A DNA stretch of 64,000 bases from Burkholderiales bacterium (lineage in GTDB: Bacteria > Pseudomonadota > Gammaproteobacteria > Burkholderiales > SG8-41): the NCBI GenBank assembly GCA_036262035.1, contig DATAJS010000001.1:62001-126000 (forward strand). The letters run 5' to 3'. The notes under the pieces are model-generated. The model was not told the DNA's origin, ran no database searches, and saw only the letters and a list, made by a program, of their open reading frames with translations. The position numbers and the translations under genes are program-made. Shown one piece after another: positions 54,820 to 63,327 of the stretch; positions within the stretch are counted from its first letter, which is position 1, and each line of letters opens with the position of its first letter.

Positions 54820-56406
54820 CTACTTCCTGAACATCGCCAGCATGCGCTGGGTGACGGCGAAACCGCCGAACATGTTGATCGCGACGAGCGCGATCGAAAC
54901 CACCGCAAGACCGATGATCCATCCGGTCGGACGATCGGGCGTGTCCGGTATCGGCGGCGCGACCTGCACCAGTGCCCCGATCGCGATGATGCTGCTGATC
55001 GCGTTGGTCACGCTCATGAGCGGGGTGTGCAGCGCCGGCGTCACGTTCCAGATCACCATGTAGCCGACGAAACACGCCAGCACGAACACCGTGAAGTGCC
55101 CGATGAACGCCGCCGGCGCGGTCGCGCCGATGAAGGCGAAGAGCACCGCGGCGACCAGGAACGTGATGGCCGTGGCCTTGCCGGAAGCGGGGGCGCCCGC
55201 GCCGTGGCCGTGGCCTTTGGGCGCTGCCGGCACGGCGGCTTTGGCCGCGGGCGGCTTGGGCGGCGCGGCCGAGAGCTTGGGCGCAGGCGGCGGCCATGTC
55301 ACCTCGCCTTGCCTGATGACCGTGGTGCCGCGGATCACCTCGTCGTCCATGTTGACGACGATCCGGCCGTCCTTCGCCTTGCACAGCTCTTCGGTCAGGC
55401 GCAGCAGGTTGGTCGCGTAGAGCGTGCTCGACTGCCTCGCAAGCCGGCTCGGCAGATCGGTGTAGCCGATGATGGTCACGCCGTGGCGCACGACGACCTG
55501 CCCCGGCTCGGTCAGCTCGCAGTTGCCGCCCTGCTCGGCCGCGAGATCGACGATGACGCTGCCGGGTTTCATCGACTGCACCATCTCGGCGGTGATCAGC
55601 CTGGGCGCGGGCTTGCCGGGGATGAGCGCGGTGGTGATGATGACGTCGACCTCCTTCGCCTGCCTGGCGAAGGTCTCGCGCTGCGCTTTCTGGAAGCCTT
55701 CGCTCATGACCTTGGCGTAACCGCCGACGCCCGAGCCTTCTTCCTCGTATTCGACGGGCACGAACTCCCCGCCCAGCGACGTGATCTGGTCCGCGACTTC
55801 GGGACGGGTGTCGTTGGCGCGCACGATCGCGCCCAGGCCCGAGGCCGCGCCGATCGCCGCCAGACCCGCAACGCCGGCGCCGATGATGAACACTTTCGCC
55901 GGCGGCACCTTGCCCGCGGCGGTGATCTGGCCGGTGAAGAAGCGGCCGAAGTGATGCGCCGCTTCGATGACCGCGCGGTAACCGGCGATGTTCGCCATCG
56001 AGGAGAGCGCGTCGAGCTTTTGCGCGCGCGAGATGCGCGGCACGCTGTCCATCGCGAGCACGGTCGCTTTTTTCGCAGCGAGCGACTGCATGAGATCGGG
56101 GTTCTGCGCGGGCCAGATGAACGAGACGAGCGTCTGCCCCTCGCGCATGAGCGGCACCTCGGCCGGCGTGGGCGCGCGCACCTTGAACACGATGTCGGCG
56201 GAGGACCACACGCCCGCGGCGTCCGGCGCGATCGTGGCACCCGCGGCGCGGTAGGTGTCGTCGCTGAAGTTCGCCGCGTCGCCCGCGCCGGACTGCACGA
56301 TCACGCGAAAACCCAGCTTGATCAGCTTCTCGACGACTTCGGGAACGGTGGCGACGCGTTTCTCTCCCGCCGCGGTCTCCGCGGGCACCCCTATCAGCTC
56401 GGCCAT
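54820..56406 (-). CDS. pntA: NAD(P) transhydrogenase subunit alpha PntA, single-chain form
   Basis: 528 residues. The dI NAD-binding domain (1-about 380) shows [20 protein letters not shown], the Rossmann loop [20 protein letters not shown] and [21 protein letters not shown] proline/alanine linker with HGHGAG follows. The C-terminal membrane part has four helices, with [16 protein letters not shown]. So the parts that are separate PntAA and PntAB in some bacteria are fused, as in E. coli. It forms the transhydrogenase with PntB. The start is divergent from mutL, with 54 bp between. Confidence 0.95.
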   Translation of the reverse strand: MAELIGVPAETAAGEKRVATVPEVVEKLIKLGFRVIVQSGAGDAANFSDDTYRAAGATIAPDAAGVWSSADIVFKVRAPTPAEVPLMREGQTLVSFIWPAQNPDLMQSLAAKKATVLAMDSVPRISRAQKLDALSSMANIAGYRAVIEAAHHFGRFFTGQITAAGKVPPAKVFIIGAGVAGLAAIGAASGLGAIVRANDTRPEVADQITSLGGEFVPVEYEEEGSGVGGYAKVMSEGFQKAQRETFARQAKEVDVIITTALIPGKPAPRLITAEMVQSMKPGSVIVDLAAEQGGNCELTEPGQVVVRHGVTIIGYTDLPSRLARQSSTLYATNLLRLTEELCKAKDGRIVVNMDDEVIRGTTVIRQGEVTWPPPAPKLSAAPPKPPAAKAAVPAAPKGHGHGAGAPASGKATAITFLVAAVLFAFIGATAPAAFIGHFTVFVLACFVGYMVIWNVTPALHTPLMSVTNAISSIIAIGALVQVAPPIPDTPDRPTGWIIGLAVVSIALVAINMFGGFAVTQRMLAMFRK

Positions 56407-56438
56407 GCTTCCTCTTCTGTTTCTTGCGGGCGAGTCGG

Positions 56439-56460
56439 ATTATAGAATTTATAATTCGGC
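56439..56460. promoter_or_regulatory. AT-rich divergent promoter core between pntA and mutL
   Basis: TATAAT occurs on the + strand at 56450-56455, 5 nt before the mutL ATG, and on the - strand at 56444-56439, facing pntA. The two perfect -10 hexamers overlap in a near-palindromic AT island inside GC-rich DNA. -35 matches are poor. Confidence 0.45.
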
Positions 56461-58245
56461 ATGCCGACGACCAAAATCAAAGTCCTGTCCGACCTCCTCG
56501 TGAACCAGATCGCGGCGGGAGAAGTCGTGGATCGTCCCGCTTCCGCGCTGAAGGAGCTGCTCGAGAACAGCCTCGACTCGGGCGCGCACGACATTTCGGT
56601 GCAGCTCGCCGCCGGCGGCGCGAGCCTGATCAAGGTGAGCGACGACGGTTGCGGAATCGCGAAAGACGATCTGCCGCTCGCGCTCGCGCGCCATGCCACC
56701 AGCAAGATCGCGTCGCTCGAAGACCTCGAGCGCGTGGCGAGCCTGGGCTTTCGGGGTGAGGCGCTCGCGAGCATCGCATCCGTATCGCGCCTTACGCTCG
56801 TCTCGCGCCGTGCCGAAGACCGGCACGCATGGTCGGTCGTCACCGAGGGCCCGCGCAGCGAAGCGCCCACGCCCGCGACGTTGGGCGCAGGAACGACCGT
56901 CGAAGTGCGCGACCTCTACTTCAACACCCCGGCGCGGCGCAAGTTCCTCAAGACCGAAGCCACCGAATACGCGCACTGCGAGGAAGCTTTCAAGCGCACC
57001 GCGTTGTCGCGTGCGGACGCCGCTTTTTCGCTCCAGCACAACGGCCGCGTGCGCTGGCACGTGAAACCCCAGTCATTGCGCGAGCGCATCGTGGCGGTGC
57101 TCGGTCAGGACTTCGCCGGCGACGCGCTGCCGGTCGACGAGGTTTCCGGGCCGGTGCGGCTCACCGGTCTGGTCGGCTCGCCGGCGAGCGCGGGCGCGAC
57201 GCGCGAAGCGCAGTACGTGTACGTCAACGGACGCTTCGTGCGCGACCGCCTCCTCGCACACGCGATACGCCAGGCCTACCAGGACGTGCTGCACCACGAG
57301 CGCTTCCCCTCGTACGCGCTCTATCTCGAGCTCGATCCGGCGGCGGTCGACGTCAACGTGCACCCGACCAAGACCGAGGTGCGCTTCCGCGATTCGCGCG
57401 CGATCCACCAGTTCGTGTTCCACGCGGTGAGCAAGGCGCTGGCGCGCAGCGTCGCGCCTCACGCACTCGGCGCGGACGCAGCGCGGCCGGCGGCGATCGA
57501 AGCGCCTTCGTACATGGGTTTCGCTTACGCGCCGGAGACACCGCCCGCTTACACGCAGCAGCAGCCGATGCCGCTCGCCGCGCGCGACGCGGGGTCGTTC
57601 TACGAGACGCTCTTCGGGCGCCCGCCGGCCGCTGCGCCGGCGGAGGCGCCTGCGCAGACCGACATGCCCCTCGGCTCCGCGATCGCACAGCTCGCAGGAA
57701 TCTACGTGCTCGCGCAGAACGCGCAGGGTCTGGTGATCGTCGACATGCATGCCGCGCATGAGCGGATCATGTACGAGAAGCTCAAGGACGCGCTCGACGC
57801 CGACCGCATCCCGATGCAGCCGCTGCTGGTCCCCGTGGTGTTCAACGCGGCGGGAATCGAGGTCGCGGCCGCGGAAGAGCATCGCGACGTGCTCTCGCAG
57901 ATCGGCTTCGAGATCGCGCCTTCGTCGCCCGGGACGCTCGTGGTGCGCGCCGTGCCGGTGATGCTGCAGGACGCCGACGCGCGCGAGCTCGCGCGCGACG
58001 TGCTGCGCGAGCTCGCGGAATTCGGCGCGAGCCGGGTGCTCACCGAACGCCGCAACGAGCTCCTCGGCACGATGGCCTGTCACGCCGCGGTGCGCGCGAA
58101 CCGCCGCCTGACGATCCCGGAGATGGACGCGCTGCTGCGCGACATGGAGCGTACCGAGCGCTCGGGCCAGTGCAATCACGGCCGTCCGACGTGGCACCAG
58201 ATCAGCCTGGGCGATCTCGACAAGCTCTTCCTGCGAGGACGCTGA
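56461..58245 (+). CDS. mutL: DNA mismatch repair protein MutL with endonuclease motif
   Basis: 594 residues. The GHKL ATPase is clear: LLVNQIAAGEVVDRPASALK (about 12-31, with catalytic E), KVSDDGCGI, SLGFRGEALASIASV and a C-terminal N-terminal-domain Lys region (VNVHPTKTEVRF). The C-terminal dimerisation domain carries DMHAAHERIMYE (428-439), which fits the DxHA(x)2E(x)4E metal site of MutL endonucleases; this is typical of bacteria without MutH. It coordinates mismatch repair after MutS. No Shine-Dalgarno sequence precedes the ATG, suggesting a leaderless mRNA. Confidence 0.95.
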   Translation: MPTTKIKVLSDLLVNQIAAGEVVDRPASALKELLENSLDSGAHDISVQLAAGGASLIKVSDDGCGIAKDDLPLALARHATSKIASLEDLERVASLGFRGEALASIASVSRLTLVSRRAEDRHAWSVVTEGPRSEAPTPATLGAGTTVEVRDLYFNTPARRKFLKTEATEYAHCEEAFKRTALSRADAAFSLQHNGRVRWHVKPQSLRERIVAVLGQDFAGDALPVDEVSGPVRLTGLVGSPASAGATREAQYVYVNGRFVRDRLLAHAIRQAYQDVLHHERFPSYALYLELDPAAVDVNVHPTKTEVRFRDSRAIHQFVFHAVSKALARSVAPHALGADAARPAAIEAPSYMGFAYAPETPPAYTQQQPMPLAARDAGSFYETLFGRPPAAAPAEAPAQTDMPLGSAIAQLAGIYVLAQNAQGLVIVDMHAAHERIMYEKLKDALDADRIPMQPLLVPVVFNAAGIEVAAAEEHRDVLSQIGFEIAPSSPGTLVVRAVPVMLQDADARELARDVLRELAEFGASRVLTERRNELLGTMACHAAVRANRRLTIPEMDALLRDMERTERSGQCNHGRPTWHQISLGDLDKLFLRGR

Positions 58246-58249
58246 CGCG

Positions 58250-59221
58250 TTGGCCGCAGCAAAACATCCTCCCGCGATCCTCCTGATGGGCCCCACCGCG
58301 AGCGGCAAGACCGCGGTGGCGCTCGAGCTCGCGCGTGCGCTCCCCGTCGAGGTCGTCAGCGTCGATTCGGCGCTCGTCTACAAGGACATGAACATCGGGA
58401 CGGCCAAGCCCGATCGCGCGACGCTCGAAGCCTTTCCGCACCACCTCGTCGACGTCATCGAGCCGCACGAATCGTATTCGGCAGCGCGCTTTCGCGACGA
58501 TGCGCTCGCGATCATGCGCGAGATCGACGAGCGCGGACACATCCCGCTGCTCGTCGGCGGCACGATGCTGTACTTCAAGGCGCTGGTCGAAGGACTGAAC
58601 GAGCTGCCCGAAGCCGACCCGATGATCCGGCTCGTCATCGACACGATGGCCGAAGAGGGCGGCCCCGGCGCGGTCTACAGGCGTTTGAAGGAAGTCGACC
58701 CGCAGACCGCCGTGCGCCTCAACCCCGGCGACACTCAGCGCATCCAGCGCGCGCTCGAGATCTATCTCATCACCGGCAAGACGATGGCGGAGCTGCTCGC
58801 CAAGCCGCGCTACGTCTACTTCCCGTACACGCCGATCAAGATCGCGCTCGTGCCCGAGGACCGCGCGGTGCTGCACGAGCGCATCGAGCGCCGTTTCGAG
58901 CAGATGCTCGGGGACGGTCTGCTCGACGAGGTCGCGCGCCTGCGCGACGAATACGGGCTCGACTCGTCGCTGCCGTCGATGCGCTGCGTCGGCTACCGCC
59001 AGGCGCTGCAGTTCTTGAACGGCGACATCGACCGCGAAGAGCTGCTTGCGCAAGGCGTCGCGGCGACGCGCCAGCTCGCCAAGCGCCAGCTCACGTGGCT
59101 GCGCGCGATGACCGATGTGAAGTTCTTCGGCAGCAACTCAGGCGATCTCGCGCAGCAGGTTCTCGACTACGTACGGCGAGAGCTGGAACGTCAAAATGGA
59201 TCCCCGCTTTCGCGGGGATGA
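58250..59221 (+). CDS. miaA: tRNA dimethylallyltransferase MiaA
   Basis: 323 residues from a TTG start at 58250, 4 bp after mutL. The P-loop LLMGPTASGKTAVALELA, VDSALVYKDMNIGTAKP and the substrate motif GGTMLYFKALVEGLNELP are diagnostic, with SMRCVGYRQ further on. It adds dimethylallyl to A37 of tRNAs reading UNN codons. The last about 12 residues (ERQNGSPLSRG) and the stop codon are encoded by a palindromic repeat (59191-59223), so the native C-terminus has probably been replaced. Confidence 0.94.
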   Translation: MAAAKHPPAILLMGPTASGKTAVALELARALPVEVVSVDSALVYKDMNIGTAKPDRATLEAFPHHLVDVIEPHESYSAARFRDDALAIMREIDERGHIPLLVGGTMLYFKALVEGLNELPEADPMIRLVIDTMAEEGGPGAVYRRLKEVDPQTAVRLNPGDTQRIQRALEIYLITGKTMAELLAKPRYVYFPYTPIKIALVPEDRAVLHERIERRFEQMLGDGLLDEVARLRDEYGLDSSLPSMRCVGYRQALQFLNGDIDREELLAQGVAATRQLAKRQLTWLRAMTDVKFFGSNSGDLAQQVLDYVRRELERQNGSPLSRG

Positions 59222-59223
59222 CG
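59191..59223. repeat. REP-like palindrome forming the end of miaA
   Basis: TCAAAATGG followed by hairpin ATCCCCGC/GCGGGGAT (59200-59207 / 59212-59219) and GACG. It is related to the CATTCCCGC elements elsewhere. It supplies the miaA stop and lies between convergent miaA and xseA, probably as a terminator. Confidence 0.7.
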
Positions 59224-59232
59224 ATCTGACGG

Positions 59233-60603
59233 TTACTGCTGCGTGCGCTTGACCTCGGTCTCCGCCGAGCCGCGCGCGAAGGTCACCTTCAGCGTCTCCC
59301 CTGCCTCGACCTGAGACGCGTCGTGCACGATCGCGCCCGCGGCGGTGGTCGCGATGCTGTAGCCGCGCTCGAGCACCAGCTCGGGGTTGAGGTGCGTGAG
59401 ATGCGATTCGATCGCCGAGAGCCTCGCGCCCAGTCCGTCGATGCGCACGCGCGCCGACTCGCGCAGCCTGCGGGCGAGGTCCGCGCGGTGACGCTCGCAC
59501 GCTTCGACATCCGGCCTCGATGCGCGCAGCTCGCGCGCAAGCCCGCGCAACGTCCACACCTGCCCTTCGGCGCAGCGCTTCCACGCGCCGCACAGCCGGT
59601 TCGCGAGATGCGTCAGGTGCTGGCGCTGGTTGCGGATGCGGTCTCCCGGGTGCACGAGACACTTCGAGAGATAGTCGAGCTTCTGCATGCGGTTCTCGAG
59701 ACCGCGCGTGACGAGGCGCGAAATGCGCACGTAACGCTGCTCGAGCGCGCGGCACAGCTCGGCGCGGTCGGGACAGGCGAGCTCGGCGGCGGCGGTCGGC
59801 GTGGGCGCGCGCACATCGGCGACGAAGTCGGCGATCGTGAAATCGGTCTCGTGACCGACGCCGGAGATCACCGGAATCGCGCACGCATGGATCGTCCGCG
59901 CGAGCGCTTCGTCGTTGTACGCCCACAGGTCTTCGATGCTGCCCCCGCCCCGGCACACGATGAGAACGTCGACCTCGGCGCGCGCGTCCGCCTTCGCGAT
60001 CGTGCGCGCGATCCTCGCCGCGGCGCCTTCGCCCTGCACCGGGGTCGGATAGATGACGATCGGTATGCTCGGCATGCGCCGCTTCAGCGTCGTCAGCACG
60101 TCGCGCAGCGCGGCGGCCTGCGGTGAAGTGACGATGCCGATCGCGCGCGGATGCCGCGGAAGCTCCCGCTTCGCGGCCGTGTCGAACAGGCCTTCCTGCG
60201 CGAGCTTGCGCTTCAGGAGCTCGTAGCGCTCGTAGAGCGCACCCAGCCCCGCGCGCCGCATCGTCTCGACGTTGAGCTGGAACTTGCCGCGCGCTTCGTA
60301 CAGCGTCGGGCACGCGCGGACTTCGACCTGCGCGCCGTTCGTCGGCTGCCAGCCGATGAGCGCCGCTTTCGTCCTGAACATCACGCAGTCGACCTGCGCG
60401 GCTTCGTCCTTCAGCGTGAAGTAGCAGTGGCCCGAGTCGTAGCGCTTCCAGTTCGAGATCTCGCCGGCGACCCACAGGAGAGGCATGTGGCGCTCGACGA
60501 GCTCGCGCGCGCGGGCGTTCAGTTGCGAGACGGTGAGCACGCGCGGCGGCGTCGGCGTGGGGTCAGCCTCGAACAAAGGGCTTGACGACGGTAAAAATGA
60601 CAA
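59233..60603 (-). CDS. xseA: Exodeoxyribonuclease VII large subunit XseA
   Basis: 456 residues. The N-terminal OB domain (LTVSQLNARARELVERHMPL, WVAGEISNWKRYDSGHCYFT) is followed by the catalytic block: IGIVTSPQAAALRDVLTTLK, VDVLIVCRGGGSIEDLWAYN, ISGVGHETDFTIADFVADVR and RAPTPTAAAEL. A long coiled-coil follows, and the tail GYSIATTAAGAIVHDASQV is typical. It works with XseB to degrade single-stranded DNA; xseB is not in the window. It is convergent with miaA. Confidence 0.95.
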   Translation of the reverse strand: MSFLPSSSPLFEADPTPTPPRVLTVSQLNARARELVERHMPLLWVAGEISNWKRYDSGHCYFTLKDEAAQVDCVMFRTKAALIGWQPTNGAQVEVRACPTLYEARGKFQLNVETMRRAGLGALYERYELLKRKLAQEGLFDTAAKRELPRHPRAIGIVTSPQAAALRDVLTTLKRRMPSIPIVIYPTPVQGEGAAARIARTIAKADARAEVDVLIVCRGGGSIEDLWAYNDEALARTIHACAIPVISGVGHETDFTIADFVADVRAPTPTAAAELACPDRAELCRALEQRYVRISRLVTRGLENRMQKLDYLSKCLVHPGDRIRNQRQHLTHLANRLCGAWKRCAEGQVWTLRGLARELRASRPDVEACERHRADLARRLRESARVRIDGLGARLSAIESHLTHLNPELVLERGYSIATTAAGAIVHDASQVEAGETLKVTFARGSAETEVKRTQQ

Positions 60604-61003
60604 CTCTGAATTCCGATCCGGAAAAAAATACCCAATGATTCAAGGCTTCAGCCGAGGCTTGATTTCGAGTCCGCCATGTGGTTCATCCACAGCCGTCACA
60701 AAACCTGAACACTCGCTTTCACGCGCAGAGGGAAATGCCCCGGGAAACGCCATAAGCTGCTGATATTACGCAATAAAAACTCGGGTTCAAAATTTAATCG
60801 CCGCAGGAAATTCCCTGACCGACGGACCACTTACGCCGAGTTTTTACAGACTGCCCACAATGTTATCCACAATTCGTGTGGACAACCTAAAAAGTGTTGT
60901 CGTGGAAACGGCTTGCGTCATCTTTATCAAGCAAAACTGGAGCTTCCCTTGCTCATTGGGCTTAGCCCGATTAAAGTGACGCCGACTTTTCCGGAGCGAG
61001 CGC
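60604..61003. other. 400-bp AT-richer intergenic region with two DnaA-box-like sites
   Basis: No gene is seen between the divergent xseA and exbB starts. It contains TTATCCACA (60863-60871), a perfect match to the DnaA box consensus, and inverted TGTGGACAA (60877-60885), forming a 10-bp dyad with one mismatch. An ATCCACA lies near 60690. Both gene promoters should be here, but no strong -35/-10 pair was recognised. A DnaA-regulated promoter is possible; a replication origin is unlikely. Confidence 0.5.
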
Positions 61004-61612
61004 GTGTTTTCGATCATACAAGCGGCCGGCTGGCCGATCTGGCCCTTGATTCTGTGTTCCGTCATCGCCCTCGCCATCATCGGGGAGCGCACCTGGTCGC
61101 TGCGGCGCAGCCTCGTCACTCCGAAGAACCTCCTCGAGCGCGTGCTCCAGGAATACCGGCAGAACGGCGTCAGTCCCGAGATGGTCAATCGTCTCGCGGC
61201 CGAGTCTCCCGAAGGCCAGGTTTTCGCGGCGGCCCTGCGCAACGTCGGCAGCGAGACCGCGATCGCGAAGGAAGCGATCGAGGAATCGAGCGGCGCGGTC
61301 TCGATCGAGCTCGAACGGTTCCTCACGACGCTCGGCACCATCGCCGCGATCGGACCGCTCCTCGGCCTCTTCGGCACGGTCATCGGCATGATCGAGATCT
61401 TCGGCTCGCAGACGCCGCAGGGCGGCAATCCGCTCGTGCTCGCGCACGGCATCTCGATCGCGCTTTATAACACGGCGTTCGGCCTCGTCGTCGCGGTGCC
61501 GAGCATGGTGTTCTACCGCTACTTCCGCGCGAAAGTCGACGCGATGCTCGTCGACATCGAGCTGCACGCGATCAAGCTGGTCGAAGTCGTCCACGGCGAA
61601 CGCAAGGCATGA
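61004..61612 (+). CDS. exbB: ExbB/MotA/TolQ-family proton channel protein
   Basis: 202 residues from a GTG at 61004. Three membrane segments: IIQAAGWPIWPLILCSVIAL near the start, and FLTTLGTIAAIGPLLGLFGT and ALYNTAFGLVVAVPSMVFYR in the second half. The GTIAAIGPLLGLFGTVIGM motif is the MotA/TolQ/ExbB signature. With ExbD it uses the proton gradient to drive TonB. Here it begins the cluster exbB-exbD-lpxK, a usual betaproteobacterial order. No tonB is adjacent. Confidence 0.9.
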   Translation: MFSIIQAAGWPIWPLILCSVIALAIIGERTWSLRRSLVTPKNLLERVLQEYRQNGVSPEMVNRLAAESPEGQVFAAALRNVGSETAIAKEAIEESSGAVSIELERFLTTLGTIAAIGPLLGLFGTVIGMIEIFGSQTPQGGNPLVLAHGISIALYNTAFGLVVAVPSMVFYRYFRAKVDAMLVDIELHAIKLVEVVHGERKA

Positions 61613-62028
61613 GACTCAGGACGCGCGCTCAGCGCGAAGAGCCGGAGATCAACTTCATCCCGTTGATCGACGTCCTGCTCGTCATCCTGATCTTCCTCAT
61701 GGTGACGACGACGTACTCGCGCTTCGCGGAGCTGCAGATCAACCTGCCGACGGCCGAGTCGAACAAGCCGCCGGAGCGCCTCGACCAGATCGACGTGTCG
61801 GTCGACGCCAAAGGCAACTACGCGGTGAACAAGAACGTGCTCAAGGGCGCCAATCGCGACACGATCGTACAGGCGCTCAAGAGCGCCGCCGGGGGCATGA
61901 AAGACCCGGTCATCGTGATCAACGCCGACGCCGACGCTTCGCACCAGTCGGTGATCCGCGTGATGGAAGCCGCGCAGACCGCGGGTTACGGCAAGATCAC
62001 GTTCACCACGCAATCCACTTCGAAATAG
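61609..62028 (+). CDS. exbD: ExbD/TolR-family protein
   Basis: 139 residues; ATG overlaps the exbB stop (ATGA). It starts with a basic cytosolic tail, then a single membrane helix EINFIPLIDVLLVILIFLMV containing the conserved proton-carrying Asp (D24). The periplasmic domain shows VSVDAKGNYAVNKNVL and VIVINADADASHQSVIRVME. It partners ExbB. A low-complexity inverted repeat follows. Confidence 0.92.
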   Translation: MRLRTRAQREEPEINFIPLIDVLLVILIFLMVTTTYSRFAELQINLPTAESNKPPERLDQIDVSVDAKGNYAVNKNVLKGANRDTIVQALKSAAGGMKDPVIVINADADASHQSVIRVMEAAQTAGYGKITFTTQSTSK

Positions 62029-62112
62029 AGAAGAGACAGGAAAGAGGAGAACGGTTACGGCTGACCGACGCGCCTTCCCCTTTCTCCTCTCTCTTCTCTC
62101 CTCTCCCGCCTC
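62029..62112. repeat. Purine/pyrimidine-arm inverted repeat between exbD and lpxK
   Basis: A purine-rich left arm (AGAAGAGACAGGAAAGAGGA, from 62029) is mirrored by a pyrimidine-rich right arm (TTTCTCCTCTCTCTTCTCTC, about 62083-62102) around about 35 bp. It likely folds as a long imperfect hairpin. Confidence 0.6.
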
Positions 62113-63066
62113 GTGCGCCACTGGCAGCGCGTCACACCGCTCAGCGCGGCCCTCTATCCCGTAAGCCTCGTGTTCGGCGCGGTCGCAGCGCTGCGCCGCG
62201 CCCTGTATGCGAACGGCATCCTGCGCTCGCAACGGGTGGGAGCACCGGTCGTGGTCGTCGGCAACATCTACGTCGGCGGCACGGGAAAGACGCCGCTCGT
62301 GCTGTGGCTCGCGCGCTTCCTCGCGGCGCACGGCCGCCGTCCGGGCATCGTGAGCCGCGGCTACGGGGGCAGCGCCGGGCATCCGTCCGAGGTGCGCAGC
62401 GACGCCGATCCTGCGCGTGTCGGTGACGAGCCGCTGCTGCTCGCGCGCCGCAGCGGCTGCCCGGTATGGACCGGCCGCGATCGCGTGGCGGCGGCGCGAG
62501 CGCTGCTCGCCGCCCACCCCGCATGCGATGTGGTCATCAGCGACGACGGCCTACAGCATTACCGCCTGGCGCGCGAGGTCGAGATCGCGGTGATCGACGG
62601 TGCACGGCGACTGGGCAACGGCCTTCTTCTTCCCGCGGGGCCTTTGCGGGAGCCCGCTTCGCGTCTCGAGACGGTCGACGCGGTGGTCGTCAACGGAGAA
62701 TCGATGAAGCTCGTCGGATCGCGCTTTCACAACCTGCGCGACCCGCAACGCACCGCGAGCGCCGAGGACTTCCGCGGCAAGCGGGTCGTCGCCGTCGCCG
62801 GCATCGGCCATCCGCCGCGTTTCTTCGCTCATCTGAAGCGACTCGGCATCGAGTTCGAGCCGCGCGCCTTCCCCGATCATCACGCATACAAACCGCTGGA
62901 CATCGCGTTCGAAGGCGCCGATGCCGTCGTGATGACCGAGAAGGATGCGGTAAAATGCGCGGCGTTCGCATCCGACAAACACTGGATGCTGCCCGTCGAA
63001 GCGGAGCTCGACGCACGACTCGGCGAGCTCGTGCTGAGCAAAATCAGGAGCGCCCCCAAACCATGA
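62113..63066 (+). CDS. lpxK: Tetraacyldisaccharide 4'-kinase LpxK
   Basis: 317 residues from GTG 62113. The N-terminal membrane-associated stretch ([20 protein letters not shown]) is followed by the P-loop-like [20 protein letters not shown] (about 46-65), [24 protein letters not shown], and [20 protein letters not shown], all diagnostic. It phosphorylates the lipid A precursor at the inner membrane. Its stop overlaps the Trm112-like gene by 4 bp. Confidence 0.95.
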   Translation: MRHWQRVTPLSAALYPVSLVFGAVAALRRALYANGILRSQRVGAPVVVVGNIYVGGTGKTPLVLWLARFLAAHGRRPGIVSRGYGGSAGHPSEVRSDADPARVGDEPLLLARRSGCPVWTGRDRVAAARALLAAHPACDVVISDDGLQHYRLAREVEIAVIDGARRLGNGLLLPAGPLREPASRLETVDAVVVNGESMKLVGSRFHNLRDPQRTASAEDFRGKRVVAVAGIGHPPRFFAHLKRLGIEFEPRAFPDHHAYKPLDIAFEGADAVVMTEKDAVKCAAFASDKHWMLPVEAELDARLGELVLSKIRSAPKP

Positions 63067-63242
63067 ATCCGCGACTGCTCGACATCCTCGTCTGCCCGCT
63101 CTGCAAAGGTCCCCTGCTCTACCGCAAGGCGCAGAGCGAGTTCGTCTGCAAGCCGTGCCGTCTCGGATATCCGATCCGCGACGACATCCCGGTGATGCTC
63201 GAAGACGAGGCGAGAAAACTTCCTCCGAACGAGGAAGTTTAG
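63063..63242 (+). CDS. Trm112-family small zinc-ribbon protein (YcaR-like)
   Basis: 59 residues, ATG overlapping the lpxK stop. Zinc-ribbon pattern CPLC at 11-14 and CKPC near 29-32 ([20 protein letters not shown] ... [11 protein letters not shown]). This is the Trm112/UPF0434 family that sits between lpxK and kdsB in most proteobacteria; in other organisms Trm112 proteins activate methyltransferases. The exact role here is unknown. Confidence 0.92.
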   Translation: MNPRLLDILVCPLCKGPLLYRKAQSEFVCKPCRLGYPIRDDIPVMLEDEARKLPPNEEV

Positions 63243-63327
63243 TGTTGAGTGTTTAGTTGAGCCGTGGTCGGCTTGAGCACTCCGCTCGTGGCGCAAGGGG
63301 TCTAACTAAACACTCAACACTCAACAC
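63243..63327. repeat. Long palindrome between the Trm112-like gene and kdsB
   Basis: Left arm GTGTTGAGTGTTTAGTT (about 63243-63259) is exactly mirrored by AACTAAACACTCAACAC (about 63304-63320), with a further CAACAC unit on the right. The core is about 45 bp. The arms are AT-rich compared with the surroundings. Confidence 0.85.

Noticed and set aside
60604-61003. Possible replication origin, from two DnaA-box-like sites and AT-rich DNA
   Set aside because: Only two boxes, no dnaA, dnaN, parAB or mnmG nearby; a regulatory site is more likely.
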